From Kiritimatiellia bacterium (GTDB lineage Bacteria; Verrucomicrobiota; Kiritimatiellia; UBA8416; JABMPJ01), in assembly GCA_029939545.1 (NCBI GenBank), contig JAOZSS010000002.1:1-59384 (forward strand): 59,384 nucleotides of DNA. The letters run 5' to 3'. This document shows, piece by piece, positions 51,852 to 59,384 of the stretch. The notes under the pieces are model-generated. The model did not search any database. It was not told where the DNA came from and saw only the letters and a list, made by a program, of their open reading frames with translations. Every line of letters starts with the position of its first letter. The stretch's first letter is position 1. A program made the translations under genes and the position numbers.

Positions 51852-53102
51852 CTACCACCCGCTCGGATAGGAGTTCAAGACCTCATCCCGGGTCCATCGC
51901 CGATACAGAACGTGACTGTTAGGAGGATGGTAGGGGAGCGCATCCGAATAGCCCGGCACGACGACCTGCACCACGGGGAATCCGATCTCCGGATCGGTGA
52001 AATCAACCACGAAGCAGTCGAGACCGAGCTTGGCATAGATGGCGAGGGCCTGCTCAATGTCGTCCAGGCAGTCGTCTGACGGGGTGCCCGGGTCAAATGG
52101 AACCCGCTCACCGTCTTCGAGGAAGGCGGCATGCGTGAACGGTACAAACCCGAACATGAAAGCGGAGAGGAGGTTGTCTTCGTCATCTCCCGTACATTTC
52201 AGGTTGCGGAAATCATGCTTCAAGACGCGCTCCTGGTCGGCAGGCCGGGCTTCGATGAACTCGTCCAGCCGCCGCCCCTGCACGTACTCGGTGAAGACGC
52301 GTGTCAGGGCCAGCTCGCGGTTGAAGGCCGCACCGACCTTGAAGAAGTGATGAAACTGGAACGCCTCGGGAATGTTTGGGTCGCGGAAGTAGGCCCCGAT
52401 ACAGGGCAGCTCTCCTCCGAACGAGAGATCCTTGATCGTGACCTCAATGCCCTTCTCCTCCACAAAAGCCAGTAGCTCCTGAATCATCGGACTTGGAATC
52501 GATGCGGGGTCGATCGTGGGCACCACCATCCTGTTCTTGAGGATGGTGATGTGCGTACGGCGCTCGAAGATCTCGGTCATCGCGTGAACCAGGGCCTCCT
52601 CCAAACGGTTCCCGGACGCCAGTCCGTTGGGTCCGCTGATCAGGCGGATATACTCAATGGGCAGTGAAACGGTCTTCTTGCTCAGCAGCGAGAAGCCGTC
52701 GACCCAGTGTCGCGCACAGTCGAGCGCCTTGATGCACTCCAGCAGCGCCGGTGTGAGGCTGGATACATGTGGCAGCATCGCTTCAATCGGTAACGCGTCT
52801 GCAATCTCGTCCTGGTATCCAACCCTGTAGCCTGGCAGCGACGTTACCGCGCGCGCCGCCATCCATTCAGCACTCTCAGCCAGCGCACCGGCCCGGCTCC
52901 ACATCTTGGAGGTCCCTTTGCCCATCGCCCGGAACTCAAGCTCATCAATAAACAGGGCCGACCAATGCAGGTGCTCCGCCACCTCTTCTTCGATGAATCG
53001 GTAGTCATATCTGGCGCGCAGGATCGGCTCCAGGCGAGCAACCGTATGCTCCGGTGTCTCGCAACGCCCCCCCGCTATTCGTTTACAGCTTTGTAGTTTC
53101 AT
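51852..53102 (-). CDS. YcaO-family protein
   Basis: A 416-residue ATP-dependent peptide-backbone-activating enzyme of the YcaO superfamily, which makes azolines, thioamides or amidines, or assists ribosomal protein modification. Family motifs are 'GKGTSKMWSRAGALAESAEW' (ATP/Mg region), 'PNGLASGNRLEEALVHAMTEIFERR', and a late 'GFPVVQVVVPGYSDA'. It ends 'NSYPSGW' rather than in the proline-rich PxPxP tail of many azoline-forming YcaO proteins, so exact chemistry is open. No separate E1-like partner protein (TOMM C/F) is seen. Its ATG overlaps the GltD-like stop (ATGA). Confidence 0.88.
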   Translation of the reverse strand: MKLQSCKRIAGGRCETPEHTVARLEPILRARYDYRFIEEEVAEHLHWSALFIDELEFRAMGKGTSKMWSRAGALAESAEWMAARAVTSLPGYRVGYQDEIADALPIEAMLPHVSSLTPALLECIKALDCARHWVDGFSLLSKKTVSLPIEYIRLISGPNGLASGNRLEEALVHAMTEIFERRTHITILKNRMVVPTIDPASIPSPMIQELLAFVEEKGIEVTIKDLSFGGELPCIGAYFRDPNIPEAFQFHHFFKVGAAFNRELALTRVFTEYVQGRRLDEFIEARPADQERVLKHDFRNLKCTGDDEDNLLSAFMFGFVPFTHAAFLEDGERVPFDPGTPSDDCLDDIEQALAIYAKLGLDCFVVDFTDPEIGFPVVQVVVPGYSDALPYHPPNSHVLYRRWTRDEVLNSYPSGW

Positions 53103-54343
53103 CCTGTTCTCAACCCCGGTGGTGGCACGCCCTCACCCGGCGAAAGCCACCCATCAATATCGGTTGCAGCTTGAATCCCCTCTGCGATGCATTGGGCGAC
53201 GGTGGCGCCGCCATTCAGCATGCCGCCGGCGGTGAAGACGTTGTCGGCGGATGTGTCGGGGAGGTCGTCGGCCACTCCGAGTTCCATCGCTTCAATGACG
53301 AGGGATACGGGCATAATCCTCTCGCCTCCGGTCATGGCACGTCCTGCGGACGGCGGCAGGACATGTGCGACGCGCAGACCTGTCACACGGCCCCGCGCGC
53401 TCGTCTCGTACCCCAACGGCTGTGTGAGCGGAAGGTAGTGTACCCCTTCGCTCTTGAACCAGTCCTCGCTCCGATGCCAGTGCATTTCCGAGCGCGGCCC
53501 TCCATAGACAATGTAGACGTTGCGTGCCCCCAGCCTCTGCGCGGCGACGGCGGCGTCCATGGCACAGTCGTCGCCGGCGAGTACCACGACTTCGTCGGGA
53601 ACAGTGGTGCGTGATCCGGCTTTGGTCTCACGAAGAAAATCGATACCGCTCATCACGTTCTCTGCCGCCCCCAGTGAAGACTCCTGCCATAAGCCAACGG
53701 CGACGAGGACGGCATCGTAACGGCTGCATAGCGACTCGAGTTCAATATCCTGCCCGAGCGCTTCTCCCAGGCGCAGGGTCAGGCGGCCGACCGACAGGGC
53801 CGGCGCGAGCACGGCATCGATCTCCGGTTGGATGTTGGGCAGGCGGCGCGATGGAATCAGGATGTGAGGCGTTCCACCCAAGGCGCTTTCCCGCTCGATG
53901 ATCGTAACGCGGTGTCCCTGTTCGAGGAGCCTGACCGCGCACGCGATCCCCGTGGGGCCGCCGCCCACGATCCCAATGTGTTGTCCAGACTCCCTGTCCG
54001 GCAGGACTACGCCCGGCAGACCGGTGTCACGCGCCAGCCATGCTACGGTGTACTGAATGTCCAGGATAGGCGTGGGATCCTGCCCCAACGCACGTTCGAC
54101 GCGGGCGCCTTCGTTGAAGATCCACGGGGGAGTCAGATGCGAGCACAGCTCGGGCAGCGGGTTGGTCTGTCTCAGGATCTCGTAGCTGCGGGCACTGTCG
54201 CCATCCGCGAATGCCTTGACGAAGCCCGATACATCGGTGTGGTCTGGGTAGGCCGCACTGTAGCACGCTAAGGCGGACGCATGACAGCGACGCGCCTGGT
54301 CGACCAGACGATCGGGATCGTATGTTTCCGAGGGGCTACTCAT
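53099..54343 (-). CDS. GltD-like FAD/NAD(P) oxidoreductase lacking most Fe-S cysteines
   Basis: A 414-residue flavoprotein with the two-dinucleotide-fold layout of glutamate synthase small subunits. The FAD motif is 'GIVGGGPTGIACAVRLLEQGH', the second nucleotide site is 'VVLAGDDCAMDAAVAAQRLGA', and the end has 'NVFTAGGMLNGGATVAQCIAEG'. The N-terminal region (about 1-110) keeps only three cysteines ('RRCHASALACY', 'PELCSH') instead of the eight of GltD, so it probably lacks the 4Fe-4S clusters. It may pass electrons to or from the nitroreductase-like protein next to it. It overlaps both neighbours (8 and 4 bases). Confidence 0.85.
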   Translation of the reverse strand: MSSPSETYDPDRLVDQARRCHASALACYSAAYPDHTDVSGFVKAFADGDSARSYEILRQTNPLPELCSHLTPPWIFNEGARVERALGQDPTPILDIQYTVAWLARDTGLPGVVLPDRESGQHIGIVGGGPTGIACAVRLLEQGHRVTIIERESALGGTPHILIPSRRLPNIQPEIDAVLAPALSVGRLTLRLGEALGQDIELESLCSRYDAVLVAVGLWQESSLGAAENVMSGIDFLRETKAGSRTTVPDEVVVLAGDDCAMDAAVAAQRLGARNVYIVYGGPRSEMHWHRSEDWFKSEGVHYLPLTQPLGYETSARGRVTGLRVAHVLPPSAGRAMTGGERIMPVSLVIEAMELGVADDLPDTSADNVFTAGGMLNGGATVAQCIAEGIQAATDIDGWLSPGEGVPPPGLRTG

Positions 54344-55316
54344 TCGCCACCTTCTTCCCTACAGGCGCCATGTAGATCGCGAACTCCTCCTTTCCGTCCA
54401 CCCCGATGAGCGCGTCCATCTTGACCTGGTTGTAGGCGAGCATGGCGCATACGCCGGCACCGATCGACTCGGCGGCGAGGTAGAGGTTCTGGCAAACGTG
54501 GCCCGCTTCAATGGCAATCATGCGGTGCGCAATGGGACCGTAGCGCCACTCGGTACGGTAGGGGACGGCGGTCCAGACAAAGACGACGGCCGCCTGCGGT
54601 GGGGCGGTCTGTCCGTAACATGCCGCCTTGATCCTGGGTGCCAGTGCGGCATCCTCACGAATCTGGATCAGTGCATGCTCGTGCGGCAGGTAGCGGTAGA
54701 TCCCCGGCACCAGGCCCTCCACGCGATTGAGAAGGAGATAGGTCTCGAACGGATGTCGCGCTCCGCCGGATGGCACCGTGCGGTACTGGTTGACAATGCG
54801 GCCTTCCGCATCGCGGTCGACCTTGGCGACCCCCTGCGTACACCACAGCAGGAAGCTCAGCTCCGCCCGTGTGAGGGGCTCGGCCGCATAGGCACGCACG
54901 CTGCGTCGCCGCACAATGGCATCTTTCAACGGCATCGTGCCAAGGTCGAGCGTTTCCGGGTGGGGGAGGGCCATGCGTTTGGCATGGGTCGGCACCGGTT
55001 GCGCTGCCGGGGGAGCGGGTAGGCCCTTGCGCTGATCGGTCTCGGTACGCCAGTCCCCCATATACCCTTTCAGGAAGACGCGCAACTGTTCCCGTGGCAG
55101 CTCTGCGAGTGGCTGGACCTCGGTGGCATGGGCGCACAGCGGAAGGAACAGCAGGACGAAGAGGACGCTGGTGTTGTAATTCAGAAGTCCGCGTAGTACA
55201 TGGTTGTCATTCCGAGCGAAGTCGAGGAATCTCCAAGTCATTGGGTGCCACGGAGATCCCTTGGCAAGCTCGGGATGACATCGTGGATCGATCTCTCTTT
55301 CGGATCTGGCCGTCAC
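54336..55316 (-). CDS. Exported SagB/ThcOx-type nitroreductase-family protein
   Basis: A 326-residue (if from GTG 55316) flavin-binding protein. The core (about 125-326) has the SagB/ThcOx pattern 'IVRRRSVRAYAAEPLTRAEL', 'SGGARHPFETYLLLNR', 'GIYRYLPHEHAL' and 'AGHVCQNLYLAAESIGAGVCAM'. SagB-type enzymes oxidise azolines to azoles. Before the core lies a signal-like helix 'SVLFVLLFLPLCAHATEV', so it is probably exported, which is unusual for this family. Residues 13-39 come from a dispersed repeat. The only possible starts are GTG 55316 (3 bases after the upstream stop) and ATG 55241 within that repeat. Stop overlaps the GltD-like start by 8 bases. Confidence 0.85.
   Translation of the reverse strand: MTARSEREIDPRCHPELAKGSPWHPMTWRFLDFARNDNHVLRGLLNYNTSVLFVLLFLPLCAHATEVQPLAELPREQLRVFLKGYMGDWRTETDQRKGLPAPPAAQPVPTHAKRMALPHPETLDLGTMPLKDAIVRRRSVRAYAAEPLTRAELSFLLWCTQGVAKVDRDAEGRIVNQYRTVPSGGARHPFETYLLLNRVEGLVPGIYRYLPHEHALIQIREDAALAPRIKAACYGQTAPPQAAVVFVWTAVPYRTEWRYGPIAHRMIAIEAGHVCQNLYLAAESIGAGVCAMLAYNQVKMDALIGVDGKEEFAIYMAPVGKKVANE
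55205..55280. repeat. Dispersed inverted-repeat element inside the SagB-like 5' end
   Basis: Arms of about 29 bases start 'tgtcattccgagcg' and end 'agctcgggatgaca', imperfectly complementary. The element resembles widespread bacterial repeats that read as '..HPELAKGS..FLDFARND' when translated. It is in frame with the SagB-like gene. Confidence 0.8.
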
Positions 55317-55319
55317 AGG

Positions 55320-58300
55320 CTAAAGCGCCTCGTTGAGCTTCTTGTAGTAATCGGCGACGAGGTTGCGGTAGCGCGGTGGCGCATCGTCGGGGCCAGCCGC
55401 CAGAACATCGTCGAGGAGTGCGGATGAGCGCCCACCGGTGAGTGTTGCGGAGGGGCCGGCCTGGAGCTGGGTCCGCGCGCGCTTGAGCGCCACAACCGCC
55501 TGCTTGCGGTGCTCTTTGATCTGCTCGATCGACCGCCCTGCGGCAACCGCATCGGCCGCCTGCCGCAGGTGATGGGCGGCGGTCTTGAAGGAATCGGCCC
55601 GAATGTTCTTGAGCGATGCCTTGGTGTACATGGCATCGGCCTGCTTCGCCATCAGGGCTTCCATTCCGTCGAGCGAACCCTCCTCGGTGGAGTCCATGCG
55701 CCGTGTGCCGCCACCCATGCCGATATCGTCGGCTTTGCCGGAGGCCTGCTTGCCGCCGCCGGTGGCTGCGGTGGTGGCTTCACCGTCCAAATCAACCTGT
55801 CCGTCCTGGGTGGGATCCTGTGTGCGACGAGCCTCGATATTCGAATCGCCTTCGCCGATCGTGCCGGACCCGGACGCGTTCTCTCCCACGGCCATGCCCT
55901 CGCGGCCCACGTTGGATCGGCCATCCTGTTCCTTATGGTCAGGAGTCATGTTGCCCGACTTACCCTTGGCCGAGAAGCCGGTAAGGTCGCCCTCCTTCAC
56001 TTCCCATCCGATCCCGGGATCGTCACCGACGGCGTGGTTCGACGCGCCGTCAACAGCTTCCTCGGCACCCTCCTCGGCCTCTTCGAGTAGATCGCCAATC
56101 AGGTCCTCGGCTTGGGCGGCCAGCGCACCCAGGGCGATGCCTTCTTCCGGCATCTCTTCCCGGTCCATCGCCTCGGTGGTGATGACGTCGTCTTCTTTCT
56201 CGTCCTGCAACCATTCCTCGAGCTTTTCAAAGCGCTCCTCGGCCTCCTCCATCCTCTCGAGCAGGTTCTGACGGTCACGCTTGGCGTAAGCCTTCTCGGT
56301 AGGATTCTCAACGTCAATGCCGGCGGCCTCCTGCTCTTCTTCGTCCATGATCTCGTGCTCTTCAAAGATGCTGAAGACATCCTCGACCAGCTCGTTGGCG
56401 ATGCTTAGCTCTGCGAAGATATGCAGGTCGCGCGGAATCTCCAGGAGGGCTTGCTTCGTGTTCTTAAGGATCTCCTGGTATTCCTCCTCCATCATATCGA
56501 TCATCTCTTCATTCGACGCGTCGCCCTGCTCTTTTACCATATCCATGGCCTGAATGGCTTTCTCGTGAATCGCGCGGATCTTTTCGAGCTTCTCACCCGC
56601 AAACTGCAGCACATCGAGCATCTGCTCCTCGCGTTCGCCCTGCTCGGATGCCTTGATCGCGTTTAGATGGTTCTGCAGGGCTTCCAGCTTGGTCAGAGCT
56701 TGCTTCTCGTCGGGAAGCGCGGCGGTGGGCTGGTTGTTGTCGAGGTCTTCGGCGGCCAGCAGCATGTCCTCGCGAATGCCGGCGTCATCGCAGCGGGTCG
56801 CGAGCTCGATGAGAATGGAGGCGAAGGCCTGGTCGTTGGCCGCAACAGACGCGGACTCCTGTTTGCAGGCATTGCCGAAGTCCGTGAGATCCTCGGCCAG
56901 GTCGTCCTGCATGTCAACCACACTGGATCCGACCTCGGTTCTGGTCTTGGCATACTTCTGCGTATTCTGGATGACCAGCGTCTCTCTGCGGATGAGGGCG
57001 TCCAGCATGTTGGAGAGCGCGCTGACGCGTTGTTCCACGCGGGTCCGTACGGCACCCGCCTGCGCGTAGGTGAGTTGCCTGAGAATCTTCTCCTCCATGT
57101 TGATGGCATCGTTGCAGAGCGTGGCCTTATTGTCATTCACGGGCAGGCGCGCGAGGATCTCGATGACCTCCCGCATTTCGTTCAGGTAGAGCGCTTTCGT
57201 GGCGGGCGTGAGACTGCCCAGCGGCTCGCCCGGCGCGGCCAGCAGGTCGCGCGTTACCATGCGGATCTGGCGCTGCTGTTCGGCCGCCCCATTCCACTGC
57301 TGCGCGGTGGTGGCCATGAGCGTGGCCTGGCAGGCGCGGGTGCGGGCAATGTTGTCGCGCTGCATGTCGATCAGACGCCCGAGCGTGGAGGCGACTTCTT
57401 CGTCGAGCTTCCTCTGCTCTTTGGCGGCATCCGCCAGCGATGCCGCATTGAAGAGGATGGTGTCGGAACGGACGGTGTGGGGCTCGCCGGGCCGCGTGTC
57501 GCGCGCGACGAGGCGGAATGCGATGGTGCGTCCCTCCTGCTCGTCAATGGCCTCACTCCAGAGCGTGACGAACGACTTCGCCCTGCCGGGGGTCCACGCT
57601 CCAACCTTCTCGCCTGCCTCGCTGCGCTTTGAGCCGGGCTGTACTCGTTCGAGCCACAGGTCGACCAGGCCGTAGTCATCATCCACGGCAAAATCGATAG
57701 TAGGCTTGGTGCCCTGCGGCAACGTGGGGCGGCCGGTTGGGGCAATGATCGTGATGACCGGCGCGTTGTCTGGAATAATGGTGAAGCCCACCTCCGTATC
57801 GATGCTCTCGCCATACGTGTCGGTCGCGCTGATCGATAGGCTGGTGCCCTGATGAATGGTGAGTTCCGCTGCTCGTCTGTTTTGCGCGTCGGCTGACAGG
57901 GGTTGCAGTGGAATGGGGGTGTCCTGTTGGAGCTGGGCGGATGCGGAAGCGAGTGCTCCGTTACAGGTCAATGTCAGGGCTACGCGCGAGCCTTCGGGGA
58001 TCGCGATCGTATCGGCCAGGCCGTCGAACGTCGCCGGTGCGATGCCGGTGTAGGGGGGCGGGGTGACGGTCAGTTCAACCGCAGTGCAGGCCAGCGGGGG
58101 GCGCGGCGTAATCTCGAACCACTCGGGAAAAGGTGCGTCTCCGGCACGGAACCGGTAGCGCACGGCCGTGGTCAGCAGCGGAATGCGATGCGAAAAGCGT
58201 TCCTCGGGGTCGCCTTTGATGGTCCCGAGCGTGTGGGTCGAGGCGTCGCCGTCGGCGGGTCTGATATCCAGCAGTACGCGGTGGCCTTTATGCCCCGCCA

Positions 58301-58928
58301 CCGTGCAGGCGAGTACCAGCGGCTTGCCCTGTAGTGCTGTGTCGTTGCCCGGTGTTACGGTCAGGAGCTGGGTGAGACTGACCGGCGGGGTGTCGGCGAA
58401 CGGGTTGGTCACCCGCCACATCGCGGTGGCCCAGGCGCGTCCGGTCAGGGCGGTAGGCAGCAGGATGACCGCCAGCGCCACAGAGAAACCCGCGAAGGCC
58501 CAGCGGTGGAGTTTCCTGTTCTTCATGCGCTTCACACTGACCGTGTTCCATCCCCTGACGTCACGCTTGAGATACGCGTTCTTGAAGGGATCGTTTCCGG
58601 GCGTGGCTGCAAACTGGAGATAGTTGATCAGGTGGTTGTCGAGCTCCGGGAACGCGTGCTCCACGGATGCCGCAACAGCCTGCGGATTGAGCGGGTGGCG
58701 CACGGTGCGCAGCAGCCACCAGATCGTAGTCCCCACCACGCCGAGCAGGAGCAGGAAGACGGTGAAGCGCGCCGGTCGACCGAACTGGAGCAGGAGATCT
58801 GACAAGACAAACACGAACAGCCCGCCCAGCATCACGGCGGTCCCGATCATCAGCCGCACCTGCGCCTGCCAGCGCCGCACCGTCCGGCCAATGCGTCCCA
58901 GTTCCTTGTTGAGTTCTGCCTGCGTCAT
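55320..58928 (-). CDS. 1203-residue acidic membrane protein, DUF4175-like
   Basis: A large protein with three membrane helices (about 25-45, 55-75 and 125-150), then Ig-like beta domains (about 190-430). After that comes a very long helical/coiled-coil section (about 520-960) rich in Glu, with 'EEEYQEILKNTKQALLEI' and 'EEAEERFEKLEEWLQDEKEDD', and a glycine/acidic tail. The overall plan matches DUF4175-type proteins found beside MoxR genes in the Planctomycetes-Verrucomicrobia group; the exact family is not certain. I chose ATG 58928, with AGGA 8 bases upstream. Its stop is 3 bases before the SagB-like GTG. It is the first complete gene of the eight-gene block. Confidence 0.75.
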   Translation of the reverse strand: MTQAELNKELGRIGRTVRRWQAQVRLMIGTAVMLGGLFVFVLSDLLLQFGRPARFTVFLLLLGVVGTTIWWLLRTVRHPLNPQAVAASVEHAFPELDNHLINYLQFAATPGNDPFKNAYLKRDVRGWNTVSVKRMKNRKLHRWAFAGFSVALAVILLPTALTGRAWATAMWRVTNPFADTPPVSLTQLLTVTPGNDTALQGKPLVLACTVAGHKGHRVLLDIRPADGDASTHTLGTIKGDPEERFSHRIPLLTTAVRYRFRAGDAPFPEWFEITPRPPLACTAVELTVTPPPYTGIAPATFDGLADTIAIPEGSRVALTLTCNGALASASAQLQQDTPIPLQPLSADAQNRRAAELTIHQGTSLSISATDTYGESIDTEVGFTIIPDNAPVITIIAPTGRPTLPQGTKPTIDFAVDDDYGLVDLWLERVQPGSKRSEAGEKVGAWTPGRAKSFVTLWSEAIDEQEGRTIAFRLVARDTRPGEPHTVRSDTILFNAASLADAAKEQRKLDEEVASTLGRLIDMQRDNIARTRACQATLMATTAQQWNGAAEQQRQIRMVTRDLLAAPGEPLGSLTPATKALYLNEMREVIEILARLPVNDNKATLCNDAINMEEKILRQLTYAQAGAVRTRVEQRVSALSNMLDALIRRETLVIQNTQKYAKTRTEVGSSVVDMQDDLAEDLTDFGNACKQESASVAANDQAFASILIELATRCDDAGIREDMLLAAEDLDNNQPTAALPDEKQALTKLEALQNHLNAIKASEQGEREEQMLDVLQFAGEKLEKIRAIHEKAIQAMDMVKEQGDASNEEMIDMMEEEYQEILKNTKQALLEIPRDLHIFAELSIANELVEDVFSIFEEHEIMDEEEQEAAGIDVENPTEKAYAKRDRQNLLERMEEAEERFEKLEEWLQDEKEDDVITTEAMDREEMPEEGIALGALAAQAEDLIGDLLEEAEEGAEEAVDGASNHAVGDDPGIGWEVKEGDLTGFSAKGKSGNMTPDHKEQDGRSNVGREGMAVGENASGSGTIGEGDSNIEARRTQDPTQDGQVDLDGEATTAATGGGKQASGKADDIGMGGGTRRMDSTEEGSLDGMEALMAKQADAMYTKASLKNIRADSFKTAAHHLRQAADAVAAGRSIEQIKEHRKQAVVALKRARTQLQAGPSATLTGGRSSALLDDVLAAGPDDAPPRYRNLVADYYKKLNEAL

Positions 58929-58953
58929 CCTTGTTCTTCCTGCCTGGATCACA

Positions 58954-58980
58954 CCACCACCGGGGTTGCCCCGGTGGTGG
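58954..58980. repeat. 12-bp stem hairpin upstream of the DUF4175-like gene
   Basis: Perfect arms ccaccaccgggg (58954-58965) and ccccggtggtgg (58969-58980) with a 3-base loop. It sits in the gap between two minus-strand genes. No T-run is present, so its role is unclear. Confidence 0.6.
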
Positions 58981-58997
58981 CCGAGAGCCATCGCCCG

Positions 58998-59384
58998 CTA
59001 CGGAAGCTTATACACCTTCACATTATTAATCGATACGCCCTGCGCCGTCCATATATAGACCGAGAAGAAGCGGACCTGCCGGAGATGTTTCTTGGCGGCC
59101 GAGGAGAGCTTCTGCATGGGGAAGTCGAGCGAGATCTTCTTCCATGAACCCGGGAACCCGGTCTCGGCTTTGCTCTTGTAGACCATGCGTGTCTCGCCAG
59201 GGCAGGGGGTGTCGTGTGGGCGTACGCCGGGCTTCCAGCGATAGCCGGCGAAGTAGACGCGCGTGGGCCCATACTTGTTCTTCGTGTTGGCCTTCAAATC
59301 CATTGTGCAGCGGTAGCGGGCATTGGGGTCGAACTTGATGAGCTGGGTCTCCACCTTGTTCTCGCCGCCCTGCTTAGGCGTAAT
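58998..59384 (-). CDS. C-terminal part of a beta-sandwich (carbohydrate-binding-like) protein, truncated by window edge
   Basis: The last 128 codons of a gene that enters from beyond the window. 'ARYRCTMDLKANTKNKYGPTRVYFAGYRWKPG', cut here as 'YRCTMDLKANTKNKYGP' and 'RVYFAGYRWKPG', and 'SWKKISLDFP' with 'FSVYIWTAQGVSINNVKVYKLP' resemble the jelly-roll fold of CBM-type domains in secreted enzymes. The final strand 'SINNVKVYKL' is typical. It lies upstream of the DUF4175-like gene in the same direction, separated by a hairpin, so it may or may not belong to the same operon. Confidence 0.7.
   Translation of the reverse strand: MTPKQGGENKVETQLIKFDPNARYRCTMDLKANTKNKYGPTRVYFAGYRWKPGVRPHDTPCPGETRMVYKSKAETGFPGSWKKISLDFPMQKLSSAAKKHLRQVRFFSVYIWTAQGVSINNVKVYKLP

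Overview
The window is a dense, high-GC bacterial chromosome segment (about 60% GC by eye). It most resembles the Planctomycetes-Verrucomicrobia-Chlamydiae group, probably Kiritimatiellota or another Verrucomicrobiota lineage. Three things suggest this: a large secreted protein with a 'DSDGDG...DEAEFAAGTSPTD' tail, a DUF6868-like small membrane protein, and a very high load of short intergenic repeats. This is an inference from gene style, since no rRNA is present. No integrase, transposase, phage gene or CRISPR array was seen.

Layout. 1-6.1 kb: the end of argG, a possible ABC-exporter remnant, an SLC12-type cation-chloride cotransporter, and trkH/trkA (minus strand). 6.1-8 kb: a hairpin-rich repeat abutting tRNA-Phe(GAA), a YgbA-type cysteine protein and corA. 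8-11 kb: ruvAB, a NusG/RfaH-like factor and a PhnP-like metallo-beta-lactamase-fold hydrolase. 11-13.5 kb: a membrane pyrophosphatase of the K+-dependent type with its terminator. 13.6-19 kb (minus): an outer-membrane TPR-barrel protein, a FecR protein and a CHASE2 adenylate cyclase, read as one signalling operon. 19.2-26.4 kb: a DUF6868 protein, a 1064-residue secreted multidomain protein, a membrane protein, a pabB-pabC fusion, an Ldh2-type dehydrogenase, and a long hairpin between convergent genes. 26.4-30.2 kb (minus): a cysteine-rich mini-protein, a secreted beta-sandwich protein and a TPR-PgaB-like protein.

30.4-42.5 kb (plus): a type IV pilus / type II secretion-like machine. In order it encodes a PilT ATPase, secretin, GspE/PilB ATPase, GspF/PilC platform protein, major prepilin, PilM, PilN, PilO, a PilP/GspC-like protein, three minor prepilins (GspI-, GspJ- and PilX/GspK-like) and a lipoprotein. 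It continues into a GT-C membrane protein, a family 2 glycosyltransferase and a methyltransferase (43-47 kb), which could glycosylate pilin or envelope. No prepilin peptidase is present.

47.2-59.4 kb (minus): eight genes with overlaps or gaps of at most 28 bases. In transcription order these are a 1203-residue acidic membrane protein, an exported SagB/ThcOx-type nitroreductase, a GltD-like flavoprotein that has lost most Fe-S cysteines, a YcaO protein, a 113-residue exported peptide with a CCCC block, two secreted proteins, and an FHA-MoxR AAA+ ATPase. YcaO, SagB-like oxidase, flavoprotein and a cysteine-block peptide together suggest an uncharacterised peptide-modification or secreted-redox system. 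This is the most novel candidate in the window.

Across the window, intergenic gaps carry short tandem repeats whose sequences differ but whose period is usually 7 (others 8, 10 and 16). They often touch stop or start codons, and in two cases they supply the N-terminal codons of a gene. At least three other dispersed palindromic element types are also present. The gaps at 27106-27361 and 30161-30400 hold no gene I can support; the second contains a perfect 18-bp palindrome.
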